Source: a virus. From it: a DNA stretch of 52,497 bases. Every line of letters begins with the position of its first letter. Position 1 is the first letter of the stretch. The stretch spans positions 1 to 52,497 of IMG/VR virus record IMGVR_UViG_3300035698_021381; one strand, given 5' to 3'. Under the pieces are notes generated by a model that saw nothing but the letters and a program-made list of their open reading frames with translations, was not told where the DNA came from and made no database searches. A program made the position numbers and the translations under genes. Positions 22,530 through 31,180 of the stretch are shown in pieces.

Positions 22530-23582
22530 TTAAAAGTCGAAATCCAACCTGTCTTTCCCCTCAGCAGAGTCATAATTTTTTTTAGCTAATATTTTTTCAA
22601 ATAAAGCTAACGGTATGTTATTTGATGCTGAAAAAAACACAAGCCTATTTCCCAAAAATTTCTTTTTAATAAGGTATGATGATTGTACATCTTTAAGTGA
22701 AAATTCTATTTTCAAACCATCTTTAGAACTTGGATACTTTATATATAATTCTATTTTATTATCAGAAAATATATTACTCTTAGAATAGTCTATTTTCCAG
22801 TTTGTTATTTTTTTTCCTTTAACATAATACCCATCCCCCTTTTCTATAATTGTTATCTTTTTATGGTCTGTAAAAATTAAGCTTTCTCCACAAGCCTTGT
22901 AGATAGAATCCACATAATTTTCATCATTCTTGACGCACTTTAAAAAATCATCAGGAAAACCTAGCAGATTACCTATTCTAAACATTCCTTTATCATTAAC
23001 AAACACATTATTAGTTGATTTAGGATCACGGCAGGTGTGTATGTCACCGTGTATAGGTTTTAAATTTGGATAAAAGCTTTTATAAAATTCTAACCAAAAG
23101 AAATTTGAAAAAAAATCAATTTTTGCTTGATTTTCCTTAACCTTGTTTGTTATCATAGTAAATAAGGCTTTATAAAATTTTACATCTTCTATGTATTGTA
23201 TTTCGTTGTCTAACACGTAGATATTTCCGTCATCATCAACATTTCCCTTATTTGGGACTCTTTGCTTATGACCCAAGATTTTTATTCCTATCAAATTGCT
23301 TGTGAAGTCTAGAATTTTAAAGTCTATCTTAGATTTAGTTCTTAACAATATATAACCGGGCTTATTAAAATTAAGCACTGAAGTGGGACTAATATTATTT
23401 TTTCTTATAATAGCTGTGTTACTAGGTATTCTTATTTTTTTAGAATTTAGATTAGTGGGGAAACATATTTCTATAGCTATTAAATTATTCACGTTTCCCG
23501 TCATTATAAATGAATTTCGGGAATTTTTTCTGTCTTTTACTATTTTTAATTTTCTATAATAATTATAATCGTAATTAACCAT
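22530..23582 (-). CDS. Hypothetical protein (350 aa)
   Basis: Largest minus-strand gene. Beta-rich N-terminus (FKILDFTSNLIGIKILGHKQ), an aromatic helix region (NFFWLEFYKSFYPN) and the short segment GDIHTCRDPKSTNN with a Cys/His pair. No recognised family. AAAGGA precedes its start. Its start codon is 17 bp from that of the divergent 23600 gene and the ribosome sites interleave, so at least one promoter must lie inside the neighbouring coding region. Confidence 0.7.
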   Translation of the reverse strand: MVNYDYNYYRKLKIVKDRKNSRNSFIMTGNVNNLIAIEICFPTNLNSKKIRIPSNTAIIRKNNISPTSVLNFNKPGYILLRTKSKIDFKILDFTSNLIGIKILGHKQRVPNKGNVDDDGNIYVLDNEIQYIEDVKFYKALFTMITNKVKENQAKIDFFSNFFWLEFYKSFYPNLKPIHGDIHTCRDPKSTNNVFVNDKGMFRIGNLLGFPDDFLKCVKNDENYVDSIYKACGESLIFTDHKKITIIEKGDGYYVKGKKITNWKIDYSKSNIFSDNKIELYIKYPSSKDGLKIEFSLKDVQSSYLIKKKFLGNRLVFFSASNNIPLALFEKILAKKNYDSAEGKDRLDFDF

Positions 23583-23599
23583 AGGAAGGTCCTTTAATT

Positions 23600-24448
23600 A
23601 TGCATAAATATATTTATGGTGATCATATAAAATGTAATACGTTTTTTAAAGAGAATACAAACATTGAAATAAAAAGTTTAGATTGTGTGTCAGTTAATGT
23701 AGAAGAGGTTAAATTTTGTATCATTTATACTGAGACTAAACAAGAACAAAACTCTTATAAAATAGTTATAAGAAAAATGGTGAGAAATTTACCAGAAATT
23801 ATAGCAGATTATGAAAAAGAAGGTTATGAGTTTGTAAAAAACTTTTTATATAGAAAACGAGATAATGTTTTTTCTGGGATTTTAGTTAAAAAGTCAATAT
23901 CTAACAATTTAAAAAGCGTCTGTGATTATACTAAAGATTTAGGCAAATTGCAAGATAAAATAGAAAAAATTGAAAAAAAAATATTATTCGATTCTAAATT
24001 AGAAGGTGAAATAGAACAACTTGAGGAAAAAGTTCTTTCTAACCGTGAAATTAAAAAATTATGTGGTGAATATTTTCAGGTTTTTGATAATAAGCAAAAC
24101 ATTGTTCTTAATGAGGTAGAAAAAAAAGTATTCAAACTTTTAGAAAAATTTGATGATGAACGAAGATACCTCAATGATGGCTTATTAAGTGATAATATAG
24201 ACCCTTCTTATATTGATAAATTACAGCTTAAAAAGAATATAGATGATTCTATACCAGAGTCTATACCAAATTATATACAAACCCCTGTTTTAGTTTCTAC
24301 AGAAGTGCCCAATATTATAATTGATAACCCTATTATTGAGGTTATTTCTGAAAAGATCGAGGAAAAGATCGAGGAAAAGATCGAGGAAAAGATCGAGATA
24401 AAGGTAGAAAAAAAGAAACGTAGTCGTCGTAAAAAGAAAAAGGAATAG
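23600..24448 (+). CDS. Hypothetical coiled-coil protein with repeat tail (282 aa)
   Basis: Residues 110-190 are coiled-coil-like (LQDKIEKIEKKI, GEIEQLEEKVLSN). The C-terminus has four IEEK units from a 12-bp direct repeat (GATCGAGGAAAA) at about 24355-24400 and ends in a strongly basic tail (KKKRSRRKKKKE). It begins the rightward run to the portal. The basic tail suggests nucleic-acid or acidic-partner binding. Position before portal could suit a terminase-associated protein, but no such motif is seen. Confidence 0.6.
   Translation: MHKYIYGDHIKCNTFFKENTNIEIKSLDCVSVNVEEVKFCIIYTETKQEQNSYKIVIRKMVRNLPEIIADYEKEGYEFVKNFLYRKRDNVFSGILVKKSISNNLKSVCDYTKDLGKLQDKIEKIEKKILFDSKLEGEIEQLEEKVLSNREIKKLCGEYFQVFDNKQNIVLNEVEKKVFKLLEKFDDERRYLNDGLLSDNIDPSYIDKLQLKKNIDDSIPESIPNYIQTPVLVSTEVPNIIIDNPIIEVISEKIEEKIEEKIEEKIEIKVEKKKRSRRKKKKE
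24355..24402 (+). repeat. 12-bp in-gene direct repeat, about four copies
   Basis: The unit GATCGAGGAAAA is repeated head to tail and encodes IEEK. Copies are nearly identical at the DNA level, so copy number is probably unstable. Confidence 0.85.
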
Positions 24449-24456
24449 TTATAAAT

Positions 24457-24861
24457 ATGAATATGCAACAATTTTTACAATTATCTAATAAAATGGGTGT
24501 ACGACCAGAAATTTTGTATAGTCGAATGCGCCAACAAGAAAGAGATAAACAACGAGAAATGAGGCAACGTCAAGTGACAGACTTGTTAAGACGTTACGTT
24601 AAATATCAAGCGCAAGGGCAAACCCAACCTGTACAAAATGATAAAAATAATAATAAAGTTGTGAATAAACCTAAAAAAAAGGTTATAAACAAGGTTGTAG
24701 ACAATAAGAGGGTTAAATCTCTTCAAAAATTACCACGTTCACAAAAATCAAATATTATAAAAGATGTTGTTAATAATTATAAAAAATATTCTACTATAGG
24801 TTCTGATGTATATAACTTGATAGAATCTTCAAGTGCTTATGGTAAACCTACTGGAATCTAA
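24457..24861 (+). CDS. Hypothetical basic protein (134 aa)
   Basis: Gln/Arg-rich start (SRMRQQERDKQREMRQRQ), a linker of Lys/Asn/Val repeats (NKPKKKVINKVVDNK) and a helical end. Strongly basic and probably partly disordered. It sits 10 nt before the fibre-like gene. Possibly a DNA-binding or internal head protein; not recognised. Confidence 0.6.
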   Translation: MNMQQFLQLSNKMGVRPEILYSRMRQQERDKQREMRQRQVTDLLRRYVKYQAQGQTQPVQNDKNNNKVVNKPKKKVINKVVDNKRVKSLQKLPRSQKSNIIKDVVNNYKKYSTIGSDVYNLIESSSAYGKPTGI

Positions 24862-24870
24862 GGACATTTT

Positions 24871-26163
24871 ATGGCAAAAATATATCAAGAATTGCTAGGT
24901 AGACCTCGTGCAACGTTAGATAGTACTACAGACGATTTTAATCCAACAGCTCATCAAAGCACTCATGTTAAGGCTGGCGCAGATGAGCTTGATGGAGATA
25001 TTATAGGCATTGATTTTACTCCAGCTAACTACACTCCAACAGTAGTACCAGCAGAAGTAACTAACGTTGATGAGTTGACAGCTCATCTTGCTGGTGTTGA
25101 CGATGCAATAGGAACAAAATCTGTTATAGCACATGAGGCTTCTCATGTTAGAGGTGGGGCTGCTGAGATTGATGGAGACACGATAGACATTGATTTTACG
25201 CCTTCAAATTATACCCCTAGTATAGTACCGGCTGAGGTAACTAACGTTGATGAGTTGACGGCCCATCTTGCTGGTGCTGACACCGCAATAGGAACTAAAT
25301 CTGTTATAGCACATGAGGCTTCTCATGTTAGAGGTGGGGCTGCTGAGATTGATGCTGATTTATTAGATGTAACATATACTCCGTCTAACTATACCCCAAC
25401 AGTAGCACCAGCTGAGGTTACGCATGTTGATGAGCTTACTGCTCATCTTGCTGGTGTAGATGCGGCCATAATTAATCCAGCAAGTTTAACTGTGGAAAAC
25501 GGTGTCACATTAAATAACAGTGGTGGAGATAATGATGTTTTAATAAAAGGTGACACACAAAATTTATTTAAAACTGATGCTGGAAATGAAGAAATCTATA
25601 TTGGAGATGGTGGAACTACTAATTATGTGAAGATTAAATCTGACGGTGAGATAGAACTAAATGGGACAGCTAGAGTTATTAGGTATGACTGGAAAGATGC
25701 TGGATCAATAGGTTCTGCTGGTACACAACCAGCTAGTTTGACCGTTAATACCAATGGTTTTGCAGTTTTAGAATTTGTAGATAATTCTGAAAAGTCATGT
25801 CAGTTTAATTTAAAAGTGCCATCAACTTATGATACTTCTGCTGTGATTAGTGTATGTATTAGTTGGTCTAGTCCAGCAACAAGTTTAAATTGTGATTGGG
25901 AATTGCTTTATTTTGGCTCAGAAATAAATGAGTCTACTGAACAGGCTGGTGCACCAGCGCAAAGTTACGAAACCTCTTCTGCTACGGCTAACGGCATTGT
26001 TGAAAGCAATTTAACTTTGGCAGGTATTACAAATTCTCATGTGTGTGTTCATTGTATTTTAACTAGAGATGGTGATGATGGTAGTGACACATTAGGAGAT
26101 GTGGCTCATATACATGGTGTTACATTAAAATATACTTCTAATAAATTAGGGCAGGCTACATAA
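24871..26163 (+). CDS. Fibre-like virion protein with three 60-residue repeats
   Basis: 430 residues. Residues 27-200 are three tandem 60-residue repeats: AHxxxHVxGGAxEIDGD, then FTPxNYTPxxxPAEVTxVDE and LTAHLAGxDxAIG. H-A-S-H-x-x-GG-A-[DE] segments are common in phage tail fibre and collar proteins. The C-terminal 230 residues are beta-rich (INESTEQAGAPAQSYETS) and include GDVAHIHGVTLKY. Probably a trimeric fibre or head-fibre protein. Its last base is shared with the portal start. It lacks the LxKxA motif of the later virion proteins. Confidence 0.65.
   Translation: MAKIYQELLGRPRATLDSTTDDFNPTAHQSTHVKAGADELDGDIIGIDFTPANYTPTVVPAEVTNVDELTAHLAGVDDAIGTKSVIAHEASHVRGGAAEIDGDTIDIDFTPSNYTPSIVPAEVTNVDELTAHLAGADTAIGTKSVIAHEASHVRGGAAEIDADLLDVTYTPSNYTPTVAPAEVTHVDELTAHLAGVDAAIINPASLTVENGVTLNNSGGDNDVLIKGDTQNLFKTDAGNEEIYIGDGGTTNYVKIKSDGEIELNGTARVIRYDWKDAGSIGSAGTQPASLTVNTNGFAVLEFVDNSEKSCQFNLKVPSTYDTSAVISVCISWSSPATSLNCDWELLYFGSEINESTEQAGAPAQSYETSSATANGIVESNLTLAGITNSHVCVHCILTRDGDDGSDTLGDVAHIHGVTLKYTSNKLGQAT
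24931..25470 (+). repeat. Three tandem 180-bp repeats inside the fibre gene
   Basis: Units of 180 bp; units 2 and 3 share long identical stretches (for example GTTATAGCACATGAGGCTTC), while the edges differ more. Recent duplication or gene conversion is likely. Confidence 0.85.
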
Positions 26164-27905
26164 TGACACAAGATTATAAATATTTGCATCAAAATAAATT
26201 CCCTAATCCATTTTATGACATAGCTAGTACTTATATACCACCAGATATTAAAAAAACATTTGAACTTTGTGAGCATATTTATGTTAATGGTGGTATAATA
26301 CGTGGTGCTACATCAAGGTTAGTAAATTATTTTATTCAGAAAATAGAATATGGCGAGGAAACAAAAACTACAGAAAAGCTTAAGGAGTTTTTAGAAAAAA
26401 AATTAAAAGTTAGAAGCCATTTGTCAAAACTTGGTATAAATTATGTTGTTTATGGTAATGGTATTATAACAATGTATTTTCCTTTTACTAGATATTTAGA
26501 ATGTCCAAGTTGTGTTTTTAGAGTTAATTTATCTAATTTCAAATTAGATTACAAATATAATAAAGGAAAATTTGTAGGGGATTGTCCTAATTGTAATGCT
26601 AAAAATGTAACATTTAAGTTAATAGATCTTGACTTAAGAAACGAAGATAAAATTAAAGTTAAACATTTAAATGTGCATGATATTAACATTAAGAAAAATC
26701 CAGTTTCTGAAGAACATATATATTATTGGGATTTACCTGAAAGTTTAAGAGCTGGTGTTAAAGTAGACAAAGATGATTTTTATATAAAATCTACGAGAGA
26801 AGAAATGTTGTCTGCGATATCTAAAGATCAAGCTTTTCAAATTGACCCTAAATATGTATTTCATTTAAGCACATCTATAATATCAGGTTTTGAGGACAAA
26901 TGTGTTTGGGGATTGCCTTTATATTTAAACATAATAAAATTAAATTTTTATCAAGCTATTTTAAGAAGAGCTAACGAGGCTATTTCTATGGACTATTTAA
27001 TACCGTTGAGAGTTATCTCTCCAGGTCAAACTAGTTCTAGTGGTGATCCATTGTTACAGTTTTCTTTGAATAATTTTGCATCTAAGGTTGAAAGTGCAAT
27101 ATCTCATCATAGGAATGATCCTGCGGATTATCACGTATTCCCATTCCCAATAAATTATAATGCCTATGGTGCTGAAAAAAAAGCGTTGGATGTTACTCCA
27201 GAAATAAGATCTGTTATAGAGGAACAGTTGCACTCGTTAAATTACCCATCTGAAATTTTTTATAATACTTTGAATATTCAAGCGATGCCTCCAGCACTGA
27301 GATTATTTGAACAAACCTGGTGCGATTTAGTTGACGGATTAAACAACGCTCTCCAATGGATTGCTGATAACGCTTGCGATTTTATGGGATGGGATCGTCA
27401 ACAGGTGTCTATAACCAAAGTTACTTTGGCTGAAGACATTGAGAAACGACAAGTTATGTTAAATTTGGCCTCAGCACAACAAACATCTATGATAGATGCT
27501 CTAAAGCTTTATGGTATGGATTTTAAAGATCAAAATAAAAAATTGTTAGAACAACAAAAGATCTTAATGGATTTACAAAAAGATTTTCAATCGGATATGG
27601 AATCAGCAGTACAAATGGGTATAGAAAATCCAGCACAGGGAGCCAACTCAATTACAGATATAAATCAACAGGCTATGCAAATAGCAGCTCAGCTTTTAGA
27701 TATGCCTCAAGAGAGAAGGACTGCAGAAATGAGAAATTTGAAAAATACAGACCCTAACCTACATGCTATTGTTAAGCAGAATATGGAAAACACAAGGCAA
27801 ACTTCTAGAACAGAACATGGGTATGAGACTTTGTCTGCAGCAGGTATGACGGGCCATGAGCAAGCGCCCGAGCGCCCGAATAAAAAAACCCTAGTTTTTA
27901 ACTAG
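26163..27905 (+). CDS. Portal protein, with an inserted zinc ribbon
   Basis: 580 residues, a usual portal length. Portal-like features: an N-terminal region on crossing pairs (IIRGATSRLVNYFIQKIEYG), GINYVVYGNGIITMYFPF, then WGLPLYLNIIKLNFYQAILR, the late segment LNYPSEIFYNTLN, and a Gln-rich helical C-terminus. CPSC (about residue 117) and CPNC (about 143) form a zinc-ribbon insertion. The portal is the dodecameric DNA gate at one head vertex. No terminase gene is visible in this window. A strong terminator overlaps the last codons. Confidence 0.7.
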   Translation: MTQDYKYLHQNKFPNPFYDIASTYIPPDIKKTFELCEHIYVNGGIIRGATSRLVNYFIQKIEYGEETKTTEKLKEFLEKKLKVRSHLSKLGINYVVYGNGIITMYFPFTRYLECPSCVFRVNLSNFKLDYKYNKGKFVGDCPNCNAKNVTFKLIDLDLRNEDKIKVKHLNVHDINIKKNPVSEEHIYYWDLPESLRAGVKVDKDDFYIKSTREEMLSAISKDQAFQIDPKYVFHLSTSIISGFEDKCVWGLPLYLNIIKLNFYQAILRRANEAISMDYLIPLRVISPGQTSSSGDPLLQFSLNNFASKVESAISHHRNDPADYHVFPFPINYNAYGAEKKALDVTPEIRSVIEEQLHSLNYPSEIFYNTLNIQAMPPALRLFEQTWCDLVDGLNNALQWIADNACDFMGWDRQQVSITKVTLAEDIEKRQVMLNLASAQQTSMIDALKLYGMDFKDQNKKLLEQQKILMDLQKDFQSDMESAVQMGIENPAQGANSITDINQQAMQIAAQLLDMPQERRTAEMRNLKNTDPNLHAIVKQNMENTRQTSRTEHGYETLSAAGMTGHEQAPERPNKKTLVFN

Positions 27906-27917
27906 GGTTTTTTTTAA
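27883..27917. terminator. Bidirectional terminator after the portal gene
   Basis: AAAAAACCCTAGTT-TTT-AACTAGGGTTTTTT, a 14-bp perfect stem with T-runs on both strands. Serves the portal gene and the convergent 27898 gene, and overlaps both coding ends. Confidence 0.9.
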
Positions 27918-28122
27918 TACGTACATAAATCTCATTAACTTGAGTTCTAATTTGATTAAAATCTTTTTTTAAAGGGCAGGTATCATTTTCAAAAGCCTTG
28001 CAGGGGTTATTTTTTTTATCTTCTATTTTATCTTTAATCATTAAGGTTAACAGCTTAAATAAACCAGCGCATATAAAAGATGCTAGTGCAAAAGCAGCGC
28101 AATCACCTGTTGTTAAGTCCAT
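27898..28122 (-). CDS. Small membrane protein (74 aa), minus strand
   Basis: N-terminal helix DCAAFALASFICAGLFKLL (residues 7-26), then a charged stalk with two Cys (NPCKAF, DTCPLKK) and a helical end. AAGGAGATATAA lies before the ATG, an excellent ribosome site. Second gene of a two-gene leftward cassette inside the rightward structural region. Holin, spanin or exclusion roles are possible. Confidence 0.7.
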   Translation of the reverse strand: MDLTTGDCAAFALASFICAGLFKLLTLMIKDKIEDKKNNPCKAFENDTCPLKKDFNQIRTQVNEIYVRIKKNPS

Positions 28123-28132
28123 TTATATCTCC

Positions 28133-28297
28133 TTAAAGGTTAGATTTTTGTGATTTATACAAAAGGCAATGTTTAGATAAGGAAAAAATGTTGATTTTTT
28201 TTCGTTGTATATATAATATAATATGACAAATTAAATCCATTAGTTTGGTTGTGACCATGCTAATAGATATTAGTAATATAATATCTATAAGTGACAT
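28133..28297 (-). CDS. Tiny membrane protein (54 aa), minus strand
   Basis: MSLIDIILLISISMVTTKLM and ICHIILYIQRKK give one long or two short hydrophobic segments, with a basic tail. AGGAGAAATTTAA precedes the ATG on the minus strand. Its stop overlaps the leader of the 27898 gene, so the two are co-transcribed. Confidence 0.6.
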   Translation of the reverse strand: MSLIDIILLISISMVTTKLMDLICHIILYIQRKKINIFSLSKHCLLYKSQKSNL

Positions 28298-28387
28298 TTA
28301 AATTTCTCCTATATAGGTTATGATTATTTTGAATTGTGAACAATATAATATTATATTACCATATTTATTAATAAATCCAATAAAAAC

Positions 28388-28415
28388 TTGACAAAAATAA
28401 ATATGAATTTATAAT
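28388..28415 (+). promoter_or_regulatory. Sigma70 promoter of the virion operon
   Basis: TTGACA (28388-28393), 16-bp spacer, TATAAT (28410-28415). The start codon at 28438 is only about 15 nt past the expected start site, leaving room just for the ribosome site AGGAAAGG. The 90 bases upstream (28298-28387) hold no gene; they are AT-rich with several TATAAT-like strings that could serve the leftward cassette. Confidence 0.85.
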
Positions 28416-28437
28416 ATGATTATAGGAAAGGATAAAT

Positions 28438-28779
28438 ATGAATAATAAACTAAAATTTATTAGGTCTGGATTCAATGCTGGTTTTACTGGTTTACAAAAA
28501 ACAGCTTTTAATGCTTTTGGTATGGATATTAATCCAAAGGATGTGTTGAAGTATACAGTGCCGGGCTTGTTAGCTGGAGTAGGCGGAACTATGGGGTATA
28601 ACGCTCTGACAAGCTCCGCAGATACTAACGTAGCTCAAGAACCACAGAAATCTCCATTTATAAAGGATAACGATGCTGTTGAGAACCCACAACAAGGTGA
28701 GGACCAACAACAAGATCTAATGAGACGAAGGATGGCTATGCAACGTTTGTACTTATTAAAAAGGCAAGGGGTTTTATAA
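28438..28779 (+). CDS. Virion-block protein with LxKxA motif and membrane segment
   Basis: 113 residues. N-terminus FIRSGFNAGFTG then L19-Q-K-T-A23, the recurring motif of this block. A Gly/Ala membrane-like segment follows (YTVPGLLAGVGGTMGYNAL, residues 41-60), then a Gln/Asp-rich tail and MRRRMAMQRLYLLKRQG. First gene after the promoter. Likely an internal head or ejected protein; function unknown. Confidence 0.7.
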   Translation: MNNKLKFIRSGFNAGFTGLQKTAFNAFGMDINPKDVLKYTVPGLLAGVGGTMGYNALTSSADTNVAQEPQKSPFIKDNDAVENPQQGEDQQQDLMRRRMAMQRLYLLKRQGVL

Positions 28780-28782
28780 AAC

Positions 28783-29298
28783 ATGGGTACTTTTAAATGT
28801 TCTAAAATAGAAATATCGGATACTGCTTCTACTGGGTTACACGGTGTTAATAAGGATTATGGGGATTCCACTTATATTTTTGGACCTAAAACCTATGAAT
28901 TTATAAAAGATAATGGTGTGGCAGTAGGACAAACTGAGTTAGCCATGTATGAACAAACAGGTCAATTTCAATATATAATTATACCTAGCAATTGTAGTGG
29001 TTATCTTATTGGGGCTCAACTTTTAATAGGAGGCGTTGTGACTCTGGGCCAAATAGATATAACTTTTCGTAGAACTAGAGCTGCTACACCTGCGACAATA
29101 ACCCAAACGGATTTAAATTTACAATTAACCACGAGTGATTATGATGACGCGTTTATTGCTACAGGCACCACAGGTTTTGATGCTGCGGCATTAGATAAAT
29201 TTGTCCCGTTAATTACAACAGACGGATCGTTTGCACCTGTAGATAAAGATATAAAGGTTATAATGTGGTTTTATTTAAAAGGCTATAATAATAGTTAA
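28783..29298 (+). CDS. Beta-rich virion protein (171 aa)
   Basis: Predominantly beta (FQYIIIPSNCSGYLIGAQLL, DIKVIMWFYLKGYN), Thr/Gly-rich, typical of exterior virion proteins such as decoration or fibre-tip domains. No LxKxA motif. It sits between tagged proteins and the fibre-like 29476 product. Confidence 0.6.
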   Translation: MGTFKCSKIEISDTASTGLHGVNKDYGDSTYIFGPKTYEFIKDNGVAVGQTELAMYEQTGQFQYIIIPSNCSGYLIGAQLLIGGVVTLGQIDITFRRTRAATPATITQTDLNLQLTTSDYDDAFIATGTTGFDAAALDKFVPLITTDGSFAPVDKDIKVIMWFYLKGYNNS

Positions 29299-29309
29299 TG
29301 GGGTGATTA

Positions 29310-29465
29310 ATGCTAAACACTAAGCAAAAAGAGTTTTTAAAAAAACTTGCAGAAAAAAAACATAAAGATGATTCTGCTCAAAAAATGGAAGAGCTTCAGA
29401 AAAAAGCTTTTATTTTGGGGCAAGAAGATTTTTATAAAATACTTAATAATATTTCACATAAATAA
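29310..29465 (+). CDS. Tiny helical protein with LxKxA motif (51 aa)
   Basis: Charged helix (QKEFLKKLAEKKHKDD) then L29-Q-K-K-A33 and FILGQEDFYKILNNI. GGGGTGATTA precedes the ATG. A longer frame overlapping it from a TTG at 29347 is the out-of-frame extension of the next gene and is not used. Confidence 0.55.
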   Translation: MLNTKQKEFLKKLAEKKHKDDSAQKMEELQKKAFILGQEDFYKILNNISHK

Positions 29466-29475
29466 AGAGGGAACA

Positions 29476-30828
29476 ATGGGACTTTTTATAATAGATGGAA
29501 TTTGTCAAGATAAATCTGGTGAGGATTTGAATCTAATATCCTTAAATTCTGGCACAGTTTTACATTCTAAAGATGCTGATTTAGAACTTAGAGATGATTC
29601 TGATAATTTAATTTTGAAAAATTTAAATTATAACTTGACACAATCTGGATATGTAATTTGTAATAATTTAAATTCAGATATTATTGAAAATAAAAACAAA
29701 CTCGTATTAGGTTCCGACTCTATAAAAACTGGTGACAACACACAATCCACAATTATGGCATTGAAGGCTACCAATGCGTCTGATATAGGTACATTAAGTA
29801 CTGTAGCAGTTGATAGTAAAATTAATATAGATGGTGATCCTGGTGCTTTAGGTGTTAGTTCTGGCGATATAGTTTATGTGTTTAATACACAAAATAATAA
29901 TGGATTTTATGAGGTTGCTACAGTAAACGCAGATAATATTATAATTGATGGGACACCTACTATAACTTTACCAGACATGAAAAGTGCAGTTACTGATGAG
30001 ACTGTATCAGGCGGCTTGGTTGTGATATCACCAGGTTACCTAAACTTCAATGGTTCTAAATGGTCATTTGGGATAATAACAGATTCTACTACTTTAACGT
30101 CCTTGTTGTTGCCAGGCATATCAGCTTCAAATTTAACTACAGATTTTTCAGACGCTGTTCCTAACTTACAAGCATACGGAAGTAGTATTACAAATTCAGG
30201 CTCATATTACATTGGTTTTAATCACACGGGTTTAATAAATATAACTACAAACACAGTGCAAGAAGCTTTAGAAGAGTTAGATGGGGTTTGTAGGGGAAAA
30301 GCGGCACCAGCGTTTGTTTTTGGAGAAACTAATACTATTGGTGCAGCAAACACTTTTGTGCCTGTGGATTCTACGGTAGCCATATTTAAAAACTCAGCTG
30401 TTACAGATTTAACATTCGGTGCTACAGCAGCTAAAGGTGCAGAGCTCTTTGCTGCAAGGCATGATCATATTCATGGTGTGGCAGTGGCAGCACCATCAGA
30501 TATTAGTAATACTAATGTTGTTGGTGTTGGAGTTAGTTTTGTAAGAAATGATCATGCCCACAAGTTGGACTCTGCAGATAGTAAGGTGTTAAAGTCTGGT
30601 ACACAAGCTATAGGAAATGCCACTGACCTTGTGGCGGTAGTCTTTTCTACAGCTTTTCCTACGGCTATTCTAGGTATTACTTATTCTTTAGAAAATATAA
30701 CTGATGCCACACCAGCAACATATGGTATGATTACTACTGTTAAAGCTGTTACTGGATTTACTGTAAAATTGTCAGAGGATACAGATTCTGCTAATTATGT
30801 TTTAAGTTATGTGGTCACTGGAAATTAA
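29476..30828 (+). CDS. Fibre-like virion protein (450 aa)
   Basis: The start is ATG 29476, with GAGGGAAC just upstream. Beta-rich and Thr/Ser/Asn-rich throughout. Near the C-terminal third are AARHDHIHGVAV and FVRNDHAHKLD, His-rich turns common in phage tail fibres, and a late globular domain (TYGMITTVKAVTGFTVKLS). Together with the 24871 product it is a candidate for host binding or head fibres. No LxKxA motif. Confidence 0.6.
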   Translation: MGLFIIDGICQDKSGEDLNLISLNSGTVLHSKDADLELRDDSDNLILKNLNYNLTQSGYVICNNLNSDIIENKNKLVLGSDSIKTGDNTQSTIMALKATNASDIGTLSTVAVDSKINIDGDPGALGVSSGDIVYVFNTQNNNGFYEVATVNADNIIIDGTPTITLPDMKSAVTDETVSGGLVVISPGYLNFNGSKWSFGIITDSTTLTSLLLPGISASNLTTDFSDAVPNLQAYGSSITNSGSYYIGFNHTGLINITTNTVQEALEELDGVCRGKAAPAFVFGETNTIGAANTFVPVDSTVAIFKNSAVTDLTFGATAAKGAELFAARHDHIHGVAVAAPSDISNTNVVGVGVSFVRNDHAHKLDSADSKVLKSGTQAIGNATDLVAVVFSTAFPTAILGITYSLENITDATPATYGMITTVKAVTGFTVKLSEDTDSANYVLSYVVTGN

Positions 30829-30841
30829 GGGATTTGAGAAC

Positions 30842-31180
30842 ATGAAAGAATATTTACTTTTGGGTGATGACAAATTGGGAATGTCAGCTTATAAGAATTC
30901 TATTTCTAAAACTGCTGAAGAAGCATATTTAAATTATGTAAACTTTACGACATATAAAAAGAATTTGCTAAAAACTTTAGAAGAAGAAGAACAAAAATTT
31001 AATGTTCAAGATAATGAGTTTAGAAAAAAAATAGATGCTCTAAGAGAAATCTATATAAAAAATGTTCATAGTTTGAGAGAAAAACTTTTACCAGAAAATG
31101 TAAAAAATTCTTGTATAAAATATGATGATATCAATTTTAAATTTGTTTGTAATGAGAATTCAGATGAACAAGATAAGTAA
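30842..31180 (+). CDS. Helical virion-block protein with motif (112 aa)
   Basis: I21-S-K-T-A25 then a long coiled-coil region (TLEEEEQKFNVQDNEFRKKI). Start ATG 30842; an earlier GTG at 30809 overlaps the fibre gene and lacks a ribosome site. Its 3' end overlaps the next gene by 17 nt. Possible inner-head protein. Confidence 0.65.
   Translation: MKEYLLLGDDKLGMSAYKNSISKTAEEAYLNYVNFTTYKKNLLKTLEEEEQKFNVQDNEFRKKIDALREIYIKNVHSLREKLLPENVKNSCIKYDDINFKFVCNENSDEQDK

Noticed and set aside
29347-29475. Longer start for the 29476 fibre-like protein
   Set aside because: That stretch overlaps the real tiny gene 29310-29465 in another frame and yields a Lys-rich nonsense leader; ATG 29476 has its own ribosome site.
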